The notes: generated from the letters alone by a model not told the origin. Positions 51,003 through 61,736 are shown, numbered from the stretch's first letter. The stretch is DNA of 64,000 nucleotides from Bifidobacterium sp. ESL0775 (GCF_029395475.1 NZ_CP113917.1:1302001-1366000); one strand, 5' to 3'. Numbers and translations are program-made.

Positions 51003-52415
51003 TTATTCGTTTCCTTTTACGTCCTGTTGCGTCTCTCGGTTGATTTCGTTTTCGTCGTCTTCGTCCTGTTTTTCGGCCATATCAAGCGTTGCTGGCTCGA
51101 CCACGATGGTCGAGACCTTTTTGCGACGACCGGCGGAATCGACGGCAGTCAGACGCAAGCCACGCGTCACCGCGCTCATGCCGACGATCGGAACCCGGCC
51201 AAGCAGCTTGGTCAAGAGGCCATAAACAGTGTCGACATCATCCTCGTCGATATCCACTTCGAAGAGTTCTTCGAGGTCGGCGATAGGCGTGCGAGCGGGC
51301 ATCTGCCACTTGTGGTCACCGATCTTCTTGGGCTCGGTGTGCTGAATGCGGTCATGCTCATCCTCCAGCTCGCCGACAATCTGCTCGATAGCGTCCTCGA
51401 TGGTCACCAGTCCGGCGATGCCGCCGTATTCATCGACCACCACGGCCACATGCTGACGAGTGCGCTGCATCTCGTGGAAAAGGTCATCGACGGGTTTGGA
51501 TTCGGGTACCAGCATCGGCTGGCGGCAGATGGATTTGACTTCACGGCTACGAGCTTCGGGGTTGAAGGCCGTGGCACGCACGGCATCCTTCAGATAGGCC
51601 ATACCTACCAAGTCGTCGACGTCCTCGCCGATGATCGGGATACGCGAAAAGCCTGAACGTGAGCACAATTGCAGGAAATGTTCGAGCGTGGAATCGGATT
51701 CGACGCAGATCATATCGGTGCGCGGCACCATGATCTCGCGGGTCAATGTGTCGGAAAGCATAAGCACATTGCGTAGCATTTCCGCGACTTCAGGGTCGAA
51801 ATCATCGGTCTCGACCAACCGGTCGATGGTCGCACGTCCCTGCTCACGCTGAATTTTTTCAAGTTCCTCGTCGTCGGAAAGCTCGTCTTCCTTGTCGCGT
51901 CGACGCTGCTCTTTGCCTTCTCCGGCCTTGGCGAACGGTGTCAACACAACGGCCAGCGAGATGATGCCAGAGAAGCGCATCATCACGTCGAGCGGCTTGG
52001 AAGCACCGGCAGAACGTGGACGGAGCAGAACCGATACCACAGCGACGATTAGTGCGAAAACCACTCCGGTAACCAACGCCACCCAGACAGGCTCCGAGAA
52101 CAGCATGACGATAATGGCCACAAGAACGCCGTCAAAGACGTTGCAGAAGATACGGAAGAACGCGCAGGAACCGGCTGTGGCGTAACGGTCGACAATAAGC
52201 CGCTGCACTTTGTGGACCTTGCGAATCTGCTTGGCCTGCACGAACTTGCCGAGGTCCTCGTCGTCAGTCTGAATCTCGATAATCCGGTTGTTAAGGCTGG
52301 CCTTGGTGACACGCGAAACGGCGGATTCGCTCGACGCCATCATCATCGACAGCCATACCAGCAGCGCCGCGACGATGACGAGCACAACCACGGTGGCGAT
52401 GGTCAAGGTATCCAT
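51003..52415 (-). CDS. HlyC/CorC-type CBS-domain membrane protein
   Basis: 470 residues. A DUF21-like N-terminal part with three to four helices (about residues 5-25, 80-120, 145-165) is followed by two CBS repeats: MVPRTDMICVESDSTLEHFL and the VVVDEYGGIAGLVTIEDAI region. A CorC/HlyC C-terminal domain follows (TVYGLLTKLLGRVP). Linked to magnesium/cobalt export or membrane function in other bacteria. It ends one base before the era start. A charged RRRDKEDELSDDEELEK linker is present. Confidence 0.9.
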   Translation of the reverse strand: MDTLTIATVVVLVIVAALLVWLSMMMASSESAVSRVTKASLNNRIIEIQTDDEDLGKFVQAKQIRKVHKVQRLIVDRYATAGSCAFFRIFCNVFDGVLVAIIVMLFSEPVWVALVTGVVFALIVAVVSVLLRPRSAGASKPLDVMMRFSGIISLAVVLTPFAKAGEGKEQRRRDKEDELSDDEELEKIQREQGRATIDRLVETDDFDPEVAEMLRNVLMLSDTLTREIMVPRTDMICVESDSTLEHFLQLCSRSGFSRIPIIGEDVDDLVGMAYLKDAVRATAFNPEARSREVKSICRQPMLVPESKPVDDLFHEMQRTRQHVAVVVDEYGGIAGLVTIEDAIEQIVGELEDEHDRIQHTEPKKIGDHKWQMPARTPIADLEELFEVDIDEDDVDTVYGLLTKLLGRVPIVGMSAVTRGLRLTAVDSAGRRKKVSTIVVEPATLDMAEKQDEDDENEINRETQQDVKGNE

Positions 52416-52538
52416 ATTCTGCGTGCTTTCCTATTTCTCGATACGATTTGCTGGTTCGTTGCGATGGTTATTTGATTTGGGTTTATCAAATCGTTGGTAT
52501 CTTCAAGTTTATTAGCAAGGCGGGATAGCCAGTACATA

Positions 52539-52578
52539 TTGTCGATAGATTCCATCAAGATATAAAATCCATCGACAA
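52539..52578 (-). other. Inverted repeat between ybeY and the CBS gene
   Basis: TTGTCGATAGAT (52539-52550) pairs with ATCCATCGACAA (52567-52578). The only non-Watson-Crick position is a G-U wobble when transcribed on the minus strand and an A-C mismatch on the plus strand, which favours a function in the minus-strand RNA. The loop is 16 bases. Confidence 0.5.
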
Positions 52579-52606
52579 GGTCTCGAAAACAAACCAAGAG
52601 CTGCCA

Positions 52607-53152
52607 TCACGATTCTTTATTATTACCGGAGGCGTGATTCGCATCCCACTGGGCCAGCAGATCGGTGGAACCTGCCGGCAGCACAGCCTGCGGCACCGGC
52701 TCGTCTCGGACGGCGAAGAATGTCAGCAACAGCTGGCGTTGCAAGCCGAACATCTGCCGTTCCTGCTCGGGGTCGACGTGATCGTAACCCAGCAAATGCA
52801 GGATGCCGTGGATGGCCAGAAGCATCATCTCGTCCATCGTTGAATGACCGGCGGCCGCGGCCTGCTGCTGCGCGACCCACGGGCAGATGACGATGTCGCC
52901 CAGAACACCTTCCATGACTTGCCCGTCCTCGCCAGGACGCAACTCGTCCATGGGAAAGCTCATCACATCGGTCGGGCCTTCGAGCTGCATCCAGCGCATA
53001 TGCAACTGCGCGATCGGATCGGGGTCGACGAAAAGGATGGTCAGGTCGGACTGCGTGCTCACCTGCATGCGTTCCATCACCCACAAACCCAAGTCGGAGA
53101 ACAGTTTCGGGTCGATCTGCCAGACTGTCTCATTGGTGACTTCGACGCTCAA
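52607..53152 (-). CDS. ybeY: Endoribonuclease YbeY
   Basis: Metal-dependent RNase for 16S rRNA maturation and ribosome quality control. 181 residues, with the zinc motif [11 protein letters not shown] (three His) and the family's DVMSFPMDE and [11 protein letters not shown]. It overlaps phoH by four bases (53149-53152, ATGA type). phoH-ybeY-(corC)-era order is common in bacteria. Confidence 0.95.
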   Translation of the reverse strand: MSVEVTNETVWQIDPKLFSDLGLWVMERMQVSTQSDLTILFVDPDPIAQLHMRWMQLEGPTDVMSFPMDELRPGEDGQVMEGVLGDIVICPWVAQQQAAAAGHSTMDEMMLLAIHGILHLLGYDHVDPEQERQMFGLQRQLLLTFFAVRDEPVPQAVLPAGSTDLLAQWDANHASGNNKES

Positions 53153-54393
53153 CGGCGTTCCCTTCCACTTGGATCCGTTTCATCTTGTGAAACCTTGAAC
53201 GCTGAATCAGTGGTTTCATCTGATTTCGGTACAATATCGGGCTTGGCCGTTCCTCGTCCTGACTTGCGTCCGGTTTGATCGGTTGCATGAGCGGCATGCG
53301 CATCATAGGCCTGCACGATCTTGCCGACCAACTCATGACGCACCACGTCCTTGGCGCCAAGATGGGCAAAGCTGATGCCGTCGATGTTGCCAAGAATCGA
53401 TTCAATGGATTTCAGTCCGGAATGCGGCACCGCCAGATCGATCTGCGTGACGTCGCCGGTGATGACAATTTTGGTATTGAAGCCAAGTCGCGTAAGGAAC
53501 ATCTTCATCTGCTGCTCGGTGGTGTTCTGCGCCTCGTCGAGGATGACGAAGGCGTCGTTCAACGTGCGGCCACGCATGTAGGCGAGCGGCGCGACCTCGA
53601 TAGTGCCGTCGGTCATGTAACGATGCATCTGGCCAGCTCCGAGCATATCGGAAAGCGCATCGTAAAGCGGGCGCAGGTACGGGTCGACCTTGTCGTTCAA
53701 GGTTCCCGGCAGATAGCCGAGGCTTTCGCCGGCCTCTACGGCAGGACGCGTCAGGATGATGCGGCTTACCCGTCCATCCTCGAACGCACGAACCGCTTTG
53801 GCGACGGCAAGATAGGTTTTGCCGGTTCCAGCAGGGCCGATGGCAAACGTAATCGTATTGGCATCGATGGCACGGACGTAGAAAACCTGACCGGCGGTTT
53901 TCGCACGAACCGGCTCACCGTTGGCGAAGGCTATGACACCTGGAACATGGCGGTTTGCAATGGAACGCTTGCCTTCATCGCCATAATCTTCGTCATCATG
54001 GAATGAACGAGCCTGCGACCGCGAGCCAACCCCGGCACCAGCGAATCCGCGCGTATACGAATGCCCGGCATAGCCATGCCCACGACCGCCATCGCCCATC
54101 AGTCCGGCCTTCTTACCGACCTGCCGGGCCTCGAGCATCCGTCGCACGTTCATCGCGTCGGCCGGAGCCTTGTACGCCGCGTCGATGATGTTGTTGAGCA
54201 CATCCGAAACCTTGTCGGCCTCGATGTCATCGCGCTTGTTGTAGGCGGAAATCTCGATGCGATTGCCCCGCACGAACACGTTGACCTCTGGGAAGGCGTG
54301 CTGCACCTCGGCGAGAACCTTATCTCCCGAACCCAGTACGGCCACCGGGTCAAGCTCAGTGGGGATGGTGATGACTCGTTTTGCGCTGGCCAC
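53149..54393 (-). CDS. PhoH-family ATPase
   Basis: PhoH-like protein of the ybeY partner type. From a GTG at 54393, with AGGAG four to five bases upstream, it has 414 residues; the frame is open to 54420. Walker A is [14 protein letters not shown] and Walker B is [17 protein letters not shown]. Before the core is a Gly/Arg/His/Asp-rich stretch (about 53990-54110), not usual in the family. The C-terminal 60 residues are also polar. Its exact role in RNA metabolism is unknown. Confidence 0.92.
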   Translation of the reverse strand: MASAKRVITIPTELDPVAVLGSGDKVLAEVQHAFPEVNVFVRGNRIEISAYNKRDDIEADKVSDVLNNIIDAAYKAPADAMNVRRMLEARQVGKKAGLMGDGGRGHGYAGHSYTRGFAGAGVGSRSQARSFHDDEDYGDEGKRSIANRHVPGVIAFANGEPVRAKTAGQVFYVRAIDANTITFAIGPAGTGKTYLAVAKAVRAFEDGRVSRIILTRPAVEAGESLGYLPGTLNDKVDPYLRPLYDALSDMLGAGQMHRYMTDGTIEVAPLAYMRGRTLNDAFVILDEAQNTTEQQMKMFLTRLGFNTKIVITGDVTQIDLAVPHSGLKSIESILGNIDGISFAHLGAKDVVRHELVGKIVQAYDAHAAHATDQTGRKSGRGTAKPDIVPKSDETTDSAFKVSQDETDPSGRERR

Positions 54394-54400
54394 CGCTCTC

Positions 54401-54733
54401 CTACTCTTCCATCGTCTCACCGGTCAGCACGTGCGCGTGCACATGGAAGACCGACTGGCCGGCATCCTCGCCGGTGTTGAAGATGAGACGATAGGCGCCG
54501 TGGAATTCCTTGTCGGCGATGGACTGGGCGATCTCGACGATGTGGGCGAGCTCGGCAGGATCGGACTTGGCCAGTTCGGCCACGTTGGCGCAGTGCTTCT
54601 TCGGCACGATCAGCACGTGCACCTTCGCCTTGGGGTTGATGTCCTTGAACGCGCAGGTGGTGTCGTCTTCGTACACCTTGGTGCTCGGAATCTCGCCCGC
54701 AATGATCTTGCAGAACAGGCAATCGTCGGCCAT
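54401..54733 (-). CDS. HIT-family nucleotide hydrolase
   Basis: 110 residues, complete HIT domain: N-terminal [20 protein letters not shown], central [15 protein letters not shown], and the catalytic HVHAH (about residues 96-100), with a further His in the Zn-like CLFC/H region. It acts on purine nucleoside phosphoramidates or dinucleotides in the family. It lies eight bases before the phoH start, in the rsmE-HIT-phoH-ybeY cluster. Confidence 0.93.
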   Translation of the reverse strand: MADDCLFCKIIAGEIPSTKVYEDDTTCAFKDINPKAKVHVLIVPKKHCANVAELAKSDPAELAHIVEIAQSIADKEFHGAYRLIFNTGEDAGQSVFHVHAHVLTGETMEE

Positions 54734-54829
54734 ATATGCTCCTTACCAAAAGCTGTCAGGACGCGGTTGCGCCCTACTCCCCCATGCTATTAGCCCGCAC
54801 GGATAATTACGCTGGCCGATACAGCGGAA

Positions 54830-55627
54830 TCAGGCGAATCGTCCCAGCGCACGAGCCAGCAACGACAATGCGACCGGACCGGCGGTCGAGGCACGCATGA
54901 TGTTGCCGCCCAGCACACACGCTTCGGCTCCGGCATCGGTGAATTGCTCAACCTCATCGTCGCTGATGCCGCCTTCGGGGCCGACCACAACGTAAATCGT
55001 ACGTGGCTTGCCGTCGTCAAGGCAGCGTTGCTCAAGAAGCGAGACCTTCTGCTCGATGCCGTTCCATGTCGAGGTCGCGTCCTGATGCAATACAATTACC
55101 AGCTCATGGTGGACGCAGGCACGTCGGCAGATAGCCACCACCTGCTTGCTGGAGACGCAGTCATCCAAAGCCGGCTTCCAAGCGCGACGTGATTGCTCCG
55201 TAGCCGCGACCAACGTCTGATCCCATTTGCGGTCAGTGCGTCCGGCCTTCCACTTGGAAATCGAACGGTTGGCCTGCCATGGCACCACCTCGTCAACGCC
55301 AATCTGCGTGGCCATGTCGATGGCCTGCTCGTCGTGCCCGGTTTTCGCGAGCGCCTGCACCAGAGCGAGCCGTGTGACCGGCTGTTCCTCCGTGGTGAAT
55401 TCCGAGACCTTGACCAAGCCGTTCTGCGTATCGGCCACTTCGCAATTGATGCGCAGCCCACGTCCGTCGGAAAGCTGGAGGTCGTCACCGTTCTGCAAGC
55501 GCATGGCACCCATCGCGTGCCTTTTGATGGCCGGCGGCAAGGTTATCGTCCAGCCTGCGCGCAGCTCGTCACGGTTGACCGGCACGTCATCGTGCTCGGC
55601 GTCGAATACAAAAAGCGGACTTGTCAT
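54830..55627 (-). CDS. rsmE: 16S rRNA m3U1498 methyltransferase
   Basis: 265 residues. N-terminal PUA-like domain (AIKRHAMGAMRLQNGDDLQL), then the SPOUT-knot methyltransferase with VVGPEGGISDDEVEQF and LGGNIMRASTAGPVAL, the deep-knot SAM site of RsmE. It is the first gene of the cluster ending in era. Confidence 0.93.
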   Translation of the reverse strand: MTSPLFVFDAEHDDVPVNRDELRAGWTITLPPAIKRHAMGAMRLQNGDDLQLSDGRGLRINCEVADTQNGLVKVSEFTTEEQPVTRLALVQALAKTGHDEQAIDMATQIGVDEVVPWQANRSISKWKAGRTDRKWDQTLVAATEQSRRAWKPALDDCVSSKQVVAICRRACVHHELVIVLHQDATSTWNGIEQKVSLLEQRCLDDGKPRTIYVVVGPEGGISDDEVEQFTDAGAEACVLGGNIMRASTAGPVALSLLARALGRFA

Positions 55628-55758
55628 AGTTCAAGGCTACCGGAACCGCGGACGAAGGTTTTGGAAGATACCGAAATAAGTACTTTGATTATTTATCAAT
55701 AACCCACAGACCAATATGTTATCGACAAATCACACCGAAACATCGCATACAGGGGCTC

Positions 55759-57144
55759 TCACATCCGCAGGATATCGTCACGTGAATAATAAACCGCCCC
55801 GGCTCGTGGATATTCGCCTGTCAACTCGGGAATGGTGACGAAACGATAGCCCTTCTTTTTCAGTTGCGCGATGATATCGGGAACGGCCGCAACGGTATGC
55901 GGGTGGATATCGTGCATCAGCACAATCGCGCCTGGTTCGATCTGCGCCATGATCTTGCGCGTCAAGGACGATGAGGTCGCGCCATCGGACCAATCGTATG
56001 AATCCACTCCGTACATGGCAATCGCGGCGCCGGTCTGCTGGCCGATATACGTGCGGCTGGCCTCGTCGGCGGCACCGTGAGGCGGACGCACGAAGTTGAC
56101 GGGAAATCCTGTGGCCGAACCGATGACTTCGCCGGTATCGTCGATCTGCTGCTGCTCGTGATGGTTCTGCATGATGGCCGGCAGGTCCTCATGGCTCCAC
56201 GTATGGCTTTCCACCGGGAAACCAGCTTGCGAGACCTGACGCGCGAGCGCCCCGCCGTCGGCCTGCACCTTCTGCCCCATCTCAAAGAACGTGGCCCTCG
56301 CGTTCCCGGATTTGAGGTCAAGCAGCAGTTCCGGCGTCAACTTCGGGTCGGGCCCATCGTCAAAGGTCAGGGCGACACACTTCTGGACATCACAATCGAC
56401 GTCGCGCGCCTTGTTGTGCGCCGCCACGGCTTGATCCGCGGCGGCATAAAGCCTGTCTTCGTCCCGCTTGCAAACCGAATACGGAGCGGCTTTCGTCACA
56501 TCCTCATTCGCTTGATCGACCGCCTTGGTGAGTTGTGCCAGCGTCGCGCTCTTGATACTGTTTTTCTCGGACTTGGCGAAGCCCGCCACCCCGGCGGAGA
56601 CGGCCTCAAGCTCTTTCTGCGCCGCCTTGGAAGCCTCAGCGTCAGTATCTTTCAGCACGAGCATGGGCTTGAACGCCTTGTCCAACGCCGCAATCTGACG
56701 CTGCAACGTAGCCGTCCATCCGTGTTCGCGTTTGGTTTCGGCGTTGAGCTTGGGTGTCAACGCTCTGCTCGTGCACGCCATGACGGGATTGGCGGATTCC
56801 TGGGCCGTGACTTGGTCACGGTGGCCCTGCGCGGTTTTCAAGGCGCTTTTGGCTTGTTCAAAGGCATGAATCGATATGGTCTTCTGCTGAGGCCCGCCAT
56901 CCATCCCGGCTTGCTTGACCAACGCGGCATCTTGGGCAATCACCGTATCCAGATGCGCGGCGGCAAGCTCATACGAATTCCCCCATTGCACGCACTGCCC
57001 CATGCCCTTGCGGTAATAGGAATACGCGGGATCGAACAGCACCACCCCCAGAACGATCACCAACGCAACCACCAGAACCATGGCCAAGGCGATACGCGTG
57101 CCACGTCTTCCCCCGCTTTTCCGCGACCGTTGAGCTTTTGCCAT
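55759..57144 (-). CDS. Membrane-anchored polysaccharide deacetylase
   Basis: 461 residues from the ATG at 57144, with GGGGAC upstream. Basic N-terminus and one anchor helix (about residues 20-43), then a long coiled/helical region, then a NodB domain (about 260-450). NodB motifs are LTFDDGPDPKLT (catalytic and metal Asp), SHTWSHEDL (metal His), RPPHGAADE and VLMHDIHP. It probably deacetylates peptidoglycan or another wall glycan outside the cell. Confidence 0.9.
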   Translation of the reverse strand: MAKAQRSRKSGGRRGTRIALAMVLVVALVIVLGVVLFDPAYSYYRKGMGQCVQWGNSYELAAAHLDTVIAQDAALVKQAGMDGGPQQKTISIHAFEQAKSALKTAQGHRDQVTAQESANPVMACTSRALTPKLNAETKREHGWTATLQRQIAALDKAFKPMLVLKDTDAEASKAAQKELEAVSAGVAGFAKSEKNSIKSATLAQLTKAVDQANEDVTKAAPYSVCKRDEDRLYAAADQAVAAHNKARDVDCDVQKCVALTFDDGPDPKLTPELLLDLKSGNARATFFEMGQKVQADGGALARQVSQAGFPVESHTWSHEDLPAIMQNHHEQQQIDDTGEVIGSATGFPVNFVRPPHGAADEASRTYIGQQTGAAIAMYGVDSYDWSDGATSSSLTRKIMAQIEPGAIVLMHDIHPHTVAAVPDIIAQLKKKGYRFVTIPELTGEYPRAGAVYYSRDDILRM

Positions 57145-57278
57145 ATCGTCCCCAATTTCCGGTGCACCAACAAACACGGCCTTATTCTACCGTGAGTCCC
57201 ATAAAGTCATCCGACACACCGGCCTGCCGAACGACGCCGGGAAGGTGTATAGTTCTATCTGTTGCTTGAACGACACCT

Positions 57279-57367
57279 GCCCAGGTGGCGGAATGGTAGA
57301 CGCGCTAGCTTGAGGTGCTAGTTCCTATAATTTTACAGGAGTACGGGTTCAACTCCCGTCCTGGGCA
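57279..57367 (+). tRNA. tRNA-Leu (anticodon GAG)
   Basis: Acceptor GCCCAGG (57279) pairs with CCTGGGC (57360-57366). The anticodon stem CTAGC/GCTAG encloses TTGAGGT, giving GAG at 57312-57314. A long variable arm (TTCCTATAATTTTACAGGAG) and the T-arm ACGGGTTCAACTCCCGT are present. The variable arm marks a class II tRNA and supports Leu. CCA is not encoded. Confidence 0.97.
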
Positions 57368-57386
57368 CGAAAATTGAAAACTTGAG

Positions 57387-57410
57387 ACCCCTTGGAAATC
57401 AAGGGGTTTC
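57387..57410 (+). terminator. tRNA-Leu terminator
   Basis: ACCCCTTG (57387-57394) and CAAGGGGT (57400-57407) with a five-base loop, then TT. It lies 20 bases after the tRNA. Confidence 0.8.
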
Positions 57411-57623
57411 AGTGTATCTGGCCGCTTTTAAAACGTCGGATTTGTCAGCATTTTGGCAGCAGAGGGCACAAAAAGGGCACAGAATTCCCGGAAGTCGTTG
57501 CATCGCTTTGGCTGCTACACGGCGGCCTTATACTATATAAGCGTAGTTACCGATGGAACAGTGAAACACTGGACTTCAGGCCTTAGATGCCTGCAAGGCC
57601 GCGAGGACAGCAGGAAAGGCGCC

Positions 57624-59012
57624 ATGACCTCCCACAAATCGTTATTGACCGTCCTGCGCCGATTCATGCCCGCCATCACCATCATTCTCACGCTCGTTAT
57701 CGGTGGGGCTTCCATCGCACGCATCCCCCCGGGCCACACCTACGACGTATGGTCGCATACCTATCGCATTTCCGCCATCCTCAACGGCAGCCACACCCAT
57801 CATGTAAAAGCCCAAAGCACCTTTCACCACGGCAGCGACAATGTCGGCGGTAAAGTGGACTGGGAATGGATCAACTATTCCCTTGAGCATTACGACAATT
57901 GGGATCCGGCGGTGGTCATTGCCGACACCATCACCGTCAAGGATTCCAAAGGCGCGGATGTGCCGTACAACAACACGGCCATCAACAGCGCGGTCACCTA
58001 TCTTCCGCAGCTTGTCGGTTTCGGCATTGGAAAGGTATCCGGCCTGGGCGCGAACGTTACGTTTTATCTGGCGGAGATACTGACCCTTGTCGCCAATGCG
58101 CTATGCATGGGCCTTGCGGTCTTCTTCCTGCCACGATGGCGTATCATCGTCGGTCTGATTCTTCCCGTCGTCAATGTCCATCCGTTCGCGATTTCGGCGG
58201 ATCCATACATCCAGGCCATCGCCGCGTTGTTCATCTGCATGCTCTATCGCGCGACCGAGCGAAAAGTGTCCACGAAATACCTTGTCGGCCTTTCGGTCGT
58301 AGGTGTATTGCTATCGATGGGCAAATTCGTGTACGCGCCGCTCACGCTGTTGTTGCTGCTTATTCCGTGGCTACAGTCAGCCTTTGCGACATCCGCGATC
58401 TCATCGGGAGGGCTCGACGCCGATCCCAGTGAAAGCGCGGAAAAGGAAAACAGCAAATCGCACCACCTATCGGCACGTACTTGGATTCCCGTTGCCGGCA
58501 CCTGTTGCTCGTTTATATGGCTGGCCGTCTGGATGAAGCTGAACGACTGGTACTCGACGACCCCCGGACTGCTTCCTTACCATGACATGCTCCAGCGAAA
58601 ACACGATTTGATGACGAAGCCCTCGACTGCTCTTCAAGCAATCAAAAGCATCGCCTATTCCATCATCCACAGTCAGTCGAATTTCAATTCCATGACCGAT
58701 ACCAAACGCATACGCGTTTTCTGGATTCTCCTGGTCATATTGCTTGTCATCATATTGGTCACTTTATGCACTCACCGCATGCCGACGGCGCAAAAAACGT
58801 TCTGGCTTCTTACTTATCTGATTTCGATAGGCATTCTTCTACTGACTTATTTGGCGCTTTGGCTGCAATACACGCCGAAGGGGTTTGTGGGAGTACCCGG
58901 CATGCAATACCGTTACTTCATGCCATTGGCTCCCTTGTGGGTTCTTTGTGGCCTGGTCTGTTGCAGTGCAATCATCGGAAGGATTGCAAAGCCGAAGGTT
59001 GGACGCCAATAA
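57624..59012 (+). CDS. DUF2142-like polytopic membrane protein
   Basis: 462 residues from the ATG at 57624 with AGGAAAGG upstream. About ten hydrophobic helices. A large extracytoplasmic loop follows the first helix (HTYDVWSHTYRIS region), then NNTAINSAVTYLPQLVGFGI and NVHPFAISADPYIQAIAALF, which match the order of DUF2142 signatures (N-T-x-x-x-x-x-x-Y-x-PQ and S-AD). Such proteins resemble GT-C glycosyltransferases. A polar insert of about 25 residues lies at about 58390-58470, between helices. Confidence 0.75.
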   Translation: MTSHKSLLTVLRRFMPAITIILTLVIGGASIARIPPGHTYDVWSHTYRISAILNGSHTHHVKAQSTFHHGSDNVGGKVDWEWINYSLEHYDNWDPAVVIADTITVKDSKGADVPYNNTAINSAVTYLPQLVGFGIGKVSGLGANVTFYLAEILTLVANALCMGLAVFFLPRWRIIVGLILPVVNVHPFAISADPYIQAIAALFICMLYRATERKVSTKYLVGLSVVGVLLSMGKFVYAPLTLLLLLIPWLQSAFATSAISSGGLDADPSESAEKENSKSHHLSARTWIPVAGTCCSFIWLAVWMKLNDWYSTTPGLLPYHDMLQRKHDLMTKPSTALQAIKSIAYSIIHSQSNFNSMTDTKRIRVFWILLVILLVIILVTLCTHRMPTAQKTFWLLTYLISIGILLLTYLALWLQYTPKGFVGVPGMQYRYFMPLAPLWVLCGLVCCSAIIGRIAKPKVGRQ

Positions 59013-59115
59013 TCACGAAGCTTCCTTCTACGTATCCGATACCTGTTCGTCATTTGGCCACGAACGATAGACTTGCTGGTAAAGTCAAGCACTGGAACGG
59101 ACAGGAGAGACAGAT

Positions 59116-60216
59116 ATGCGGATCATCAACATCGAGTCGGTCAACGACGAACGGGTGGCCGCGTACGTAAGCCTCACCGAGGCGCAGCTTCGTAACCGCC
59201 TGGAGCCTGAAAAGGGCATTTTCATCGCGGAATCCCCCAAAGTCATCGATCGCGCGTTGGCCGCTGGGCGAGAGCCGGTCTCGTTACTGGTCGAGAAGCC
59301 TTGGCTTGACGGTATGAAAGACATGTTCGAGCGCATCGACAAACGCTGGGGCAAGAACGTTCCCGTTTATGTCGCTTCACCGGCACAGCTCAAGAAACTG
59401 ACCGGTTATCGGCTTCACCGCGGGGCCCTGGCCGCGATGCGACGTTGGAAACTGCCAACCGTCGCCGAGCTTTGCAAGGATGCCCGGCGAATCGCCGTCA
59501 TGGAGAACATCGTCGACCACACCAACGTCGGCGCGATCATGCGCTCCGCCGCCGCGCTTGACGTCGACGCCGTGCTGGTCACGCCTTCCTGCGGCGACCC
59601 GCTTTACCGTCGTGCCGCCCGCGTTTCGATGGGCACGGTATTTCAGGTTCCATGGACACGTATCGACGCCGAGACCTTAGAAGACGATGGTGAAAATAGC
59701 AATACATCCAATGATGGGACATCATCACAAAACGGCGCGATAACAGCTTTCGATAAAGTTGGGGCCGAAAAACCAAAGGCCAATAACGGCAATGACAACG
59801 ATTCGACCGAATCACTTGCAGACACAGACAATCAGCGCGATAAGAACAATACGAGACCAAACCCCAATTCCGATTTCAGCAACCGCCACACTAAGGAAGA
59901 AGACCGGAAATACTGGCCGGTGCGGGGGCTCAAGGACTTGAACGAACTCGGTTTTACCACCGTGGCGATGGCGTTGTCCGACGATTCCATCAGCTTGGAC
60001 GAGCTGATCAGACGCCTCGACAACGACCCGAACGAACCTGACCATATCGACAAGCTCGCCCTCATCTTTGGCACGGAAGGCGACGGGCTGGCGCACCGCA
60101 CCATCGCCAACACGGATCTGACCGTCAAAATACCCATGAGCAACGGTGTGGACAGCCTCAACGTGGCCGCCTCCAGCGCCGTCGCCTTCTACGCGACGAG
60201 GGTGAAGCGGAACTAG
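59116..60216 (+). CDS. SpoU/TrmH-family RNA 2'-O-methyltransferase
   Basis: 366 residues. N-terminal substrate-binding domain, then the knotted domain: motif 1 VMENIVDHTNVGAIMRSAAA, motif 2 LIFGTEGDGLAHRTI, motif 3 IPMSNGVDSLNVAASSAVAF. Between motif 1 and 2 is an insert of about 76 residues (about 59681-59908), rich in Asn, Asp, Ser, Thr and Lys; this is the most extreme case in the window. The usual family length is about 260-290. Target RNA unknown. Confidence 0.9.
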   Translation: MRIINIESVNDERVAAYVSLTEAQLRNRLEPEKGIFIAESPKVIDRALAAGREPVSLLVEKPWLDGMKDMFERIDKRWGKNVPVYVASPAQLKKLTGYRLHRGALAAMRRWKLPTVAELCKDARRIAVMENIVDHTNVGAIMRSAAALDVDAVLVTPSCGDPLYRRAARVSMGTVFQVPWTRIDAETLEDDGENSNTSNDGTSSQNGAITAFDKVGAEKPKANNGNDNDSTESLADTDNQRDKNNTRPNPNSDFSNRHTKEEDRKYWPVRGLKDLNELGFTTVAMALSDDSISLDELIRRLDNDPNEPDHIDKLALIFGTEGDGLAHRTIANTDLTVKIPMSNGVDSLNVAASSAVAFYATRVKRN

Positions 60217-60402
60217 ATGTCCCGTTCGCCCTCGGGCGTTTCGCGTCTGCTCAATCCGATACAGTGATGGTAAAAGGTCGTGTGCAAAGATGAACTTCTC
60301 GCGGCCGTACAGGTGGCGTGAGAGCGGTTCACATCGCACCTGTGCTGGGACCAGGAATGGAAAGTGGCCGCCAGGACGCGGCATCCAGAGGGAGTAACGG
60401 AA

Positions 60403-61644
60403 ATGGCGAAAAGTCCTAAAGTACTGGCGATCGTATTAGCTGGCGGCGAAGGCACGCGTCTGATGCCGTTGACGCGTGACCGCGCCAAGCCCGCGGTGCC
60501 ATTCGGCGGCGTCTACCGTCTCGTCGATTTTCCGCTGAGCAACCTGGTCAATTCCGGGTATTCGCAAATCGTCGTCCTCACGCAATACAAATCGCATTCG
60601 CTGGACCGCCATATCTCCAAGGTCTGGCGCTTCTCCCCTCTGCTCGATGCGTATGTCTCGCCTGTCCCGGCGCAGCAGAGGCTTGGCAAGCATTGGTATC
60701 TTGGCTCGGCGGACGCGGTTTATCAGACCATCAACATCATTCAGGACGAACAGCCCGACTATGTGGTCATCGTCGGCGCCGACCACGTCTACCGCATGGA
60801 CTTCAACCAGATGCTGCAGCAGCACATCGAGTCCGGGGCGGAATTCACCGTGGCCGGCATCCGCCAGCCCGTAGAGGCGTCGAACCAGTTCGGCGTCATC
60901 GACGTCGACCCCGAGCACCCGCACATGATTCGTGGATTCAAGGAAAAGCCCGAGACCACCGAGGGCCTGCCCGGCCATCCCAACCAGATCCTCGCCTCCA
61001 TGGGCAATTACATCGCCACCACTGACGCGCTTTTCGCAGCGTTGGCGGAAGACGAAAAAGCGGAGAACACCAAGCACGACATGGGTGGTGACATCGCCCC
61101 CTATTTCTCCGAACGTCACACGGCCGGCGTCTACGATTTCAGTGAGAACGAGGTTCCCGGGGCGACCAAATACGACCGCGCCTATTGGCGGGATGTGGGC
61201 ACCATCAAGCAGTTCTACGAGGCCCACATGGATCTGATCGAGTACAATCCGCCGTTCAACCTCTACAACCAGGATTGGCCGATCTACACGCTTTCCGGCA
61301 ACATGCCGCCGGCCAAGTTCGTCCGTTCGGAAACCAACCGCATCGGCAGGGCCACCGAGTCCATCATCTCCCCAGGCGTCATCGTCTCGGGCGGCGACGT
61401 GCAGCATTCGGTGCTTTCGCCGAACGTCCGCATCAATTCCTGGTCACAGGTCGTTGATTCCATCCTGTTCGACGGGGTCATCGTCGGCCGTCGCGCCCGC
61501 GTCTGCAAGGCCATCCTAGACAAGAACGTCATTCTGGAGGAGAACGCGACGGTAGGCATCGACCACGAGCATGACCTCGCCCGCGGATTCACCGTCAAGG
61601 ATGGCATCACCATCGTCCCCAAGCGCACGGTGATCAAGGACTAA
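60403..61644 (+). CDS. glgC: ADP-glucose pyrophosphorylase
   Basis: Makes ADP-glucose for glycogen. 413 residues from the ATG at 60403 ([20 protein letters not shown]) with GAGGGAG upstream. The nucleotide site is [20 protein letters not shown]. Further markers are [18 protein letters not shown] and the C-terminal beta-helix ([19 protein letters not shown]). It provides the substrate for GlgA, encoded far upstream. It is followed by a strong terminator. Confidence 0.96.
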   Translation: MAKSPKVLAIVLAGGEGTRLMPLTRDRAKPAVPFGGVYRLVDFPLSNLVNSGYSQIVVLTQYKSHSLDRHISKVWRFSPLLDAYVSPVPAQQRLGKHWYLGSADAVYQTINIIQDEQPDYVVIVGADHVYRMDFNQMLQQHIESGAEFTVAGIRQPVEASNQFGVIDVDPEHPHMIRGFKEKPETTEGLPGHPNQILASMGNYIATTDALFAALAEDEKAENTKHDMGGDIAPYFSERHTAGVYDFSENEVPGATKYDRAYWRDVGTIKQFYEAHMDLIEYNPPFNLYNQDWPIYTLSGNMPPAKFVRSETNRIGRATESIISPGVIVSGGDVQHSVLSPNVRINSWSQVVDSILFDGVIVGRRARVCKAILDKNVILEENATVGIDHEHDLARGFTVKDGITIVPKRTVIKD

Positions 61645-61676
61645 TCGACTACTCGATTGATAACCGTTTTTAAAAA

Positions 61677-61722
61677 GAAGCGCCGCACAGGAATTAATTT
61701 CCGTGCGGCGCTTCTTTATTTT
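61677..61722. terminator. Bidirectional terminator glgC / sufT
   Basis: GAAGCGCCGCAC (61677-61688) is the exact reverse complement of GTGCGGCGCTTC (61703-61714), with GGAA/TTCC extending the stem. T-rich sequence follows on the plus strand (TTTATTTT) and on the minus strand (TTTTTAA). It lies between two convergent genes. Confidence 0.92.
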
Positions 61723-61736
61723 GATAATGATAGAAA

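Noticed and set aside
57368..57623. Phage or island attachment site after tRNA-Leu
   Set aside because: The bases TGGCAGCAGAGGGCACAAAAAGGGCAC are unusual, but there is no integrase, no second copy of the tRNA 3' end and no mobile genes nearby.
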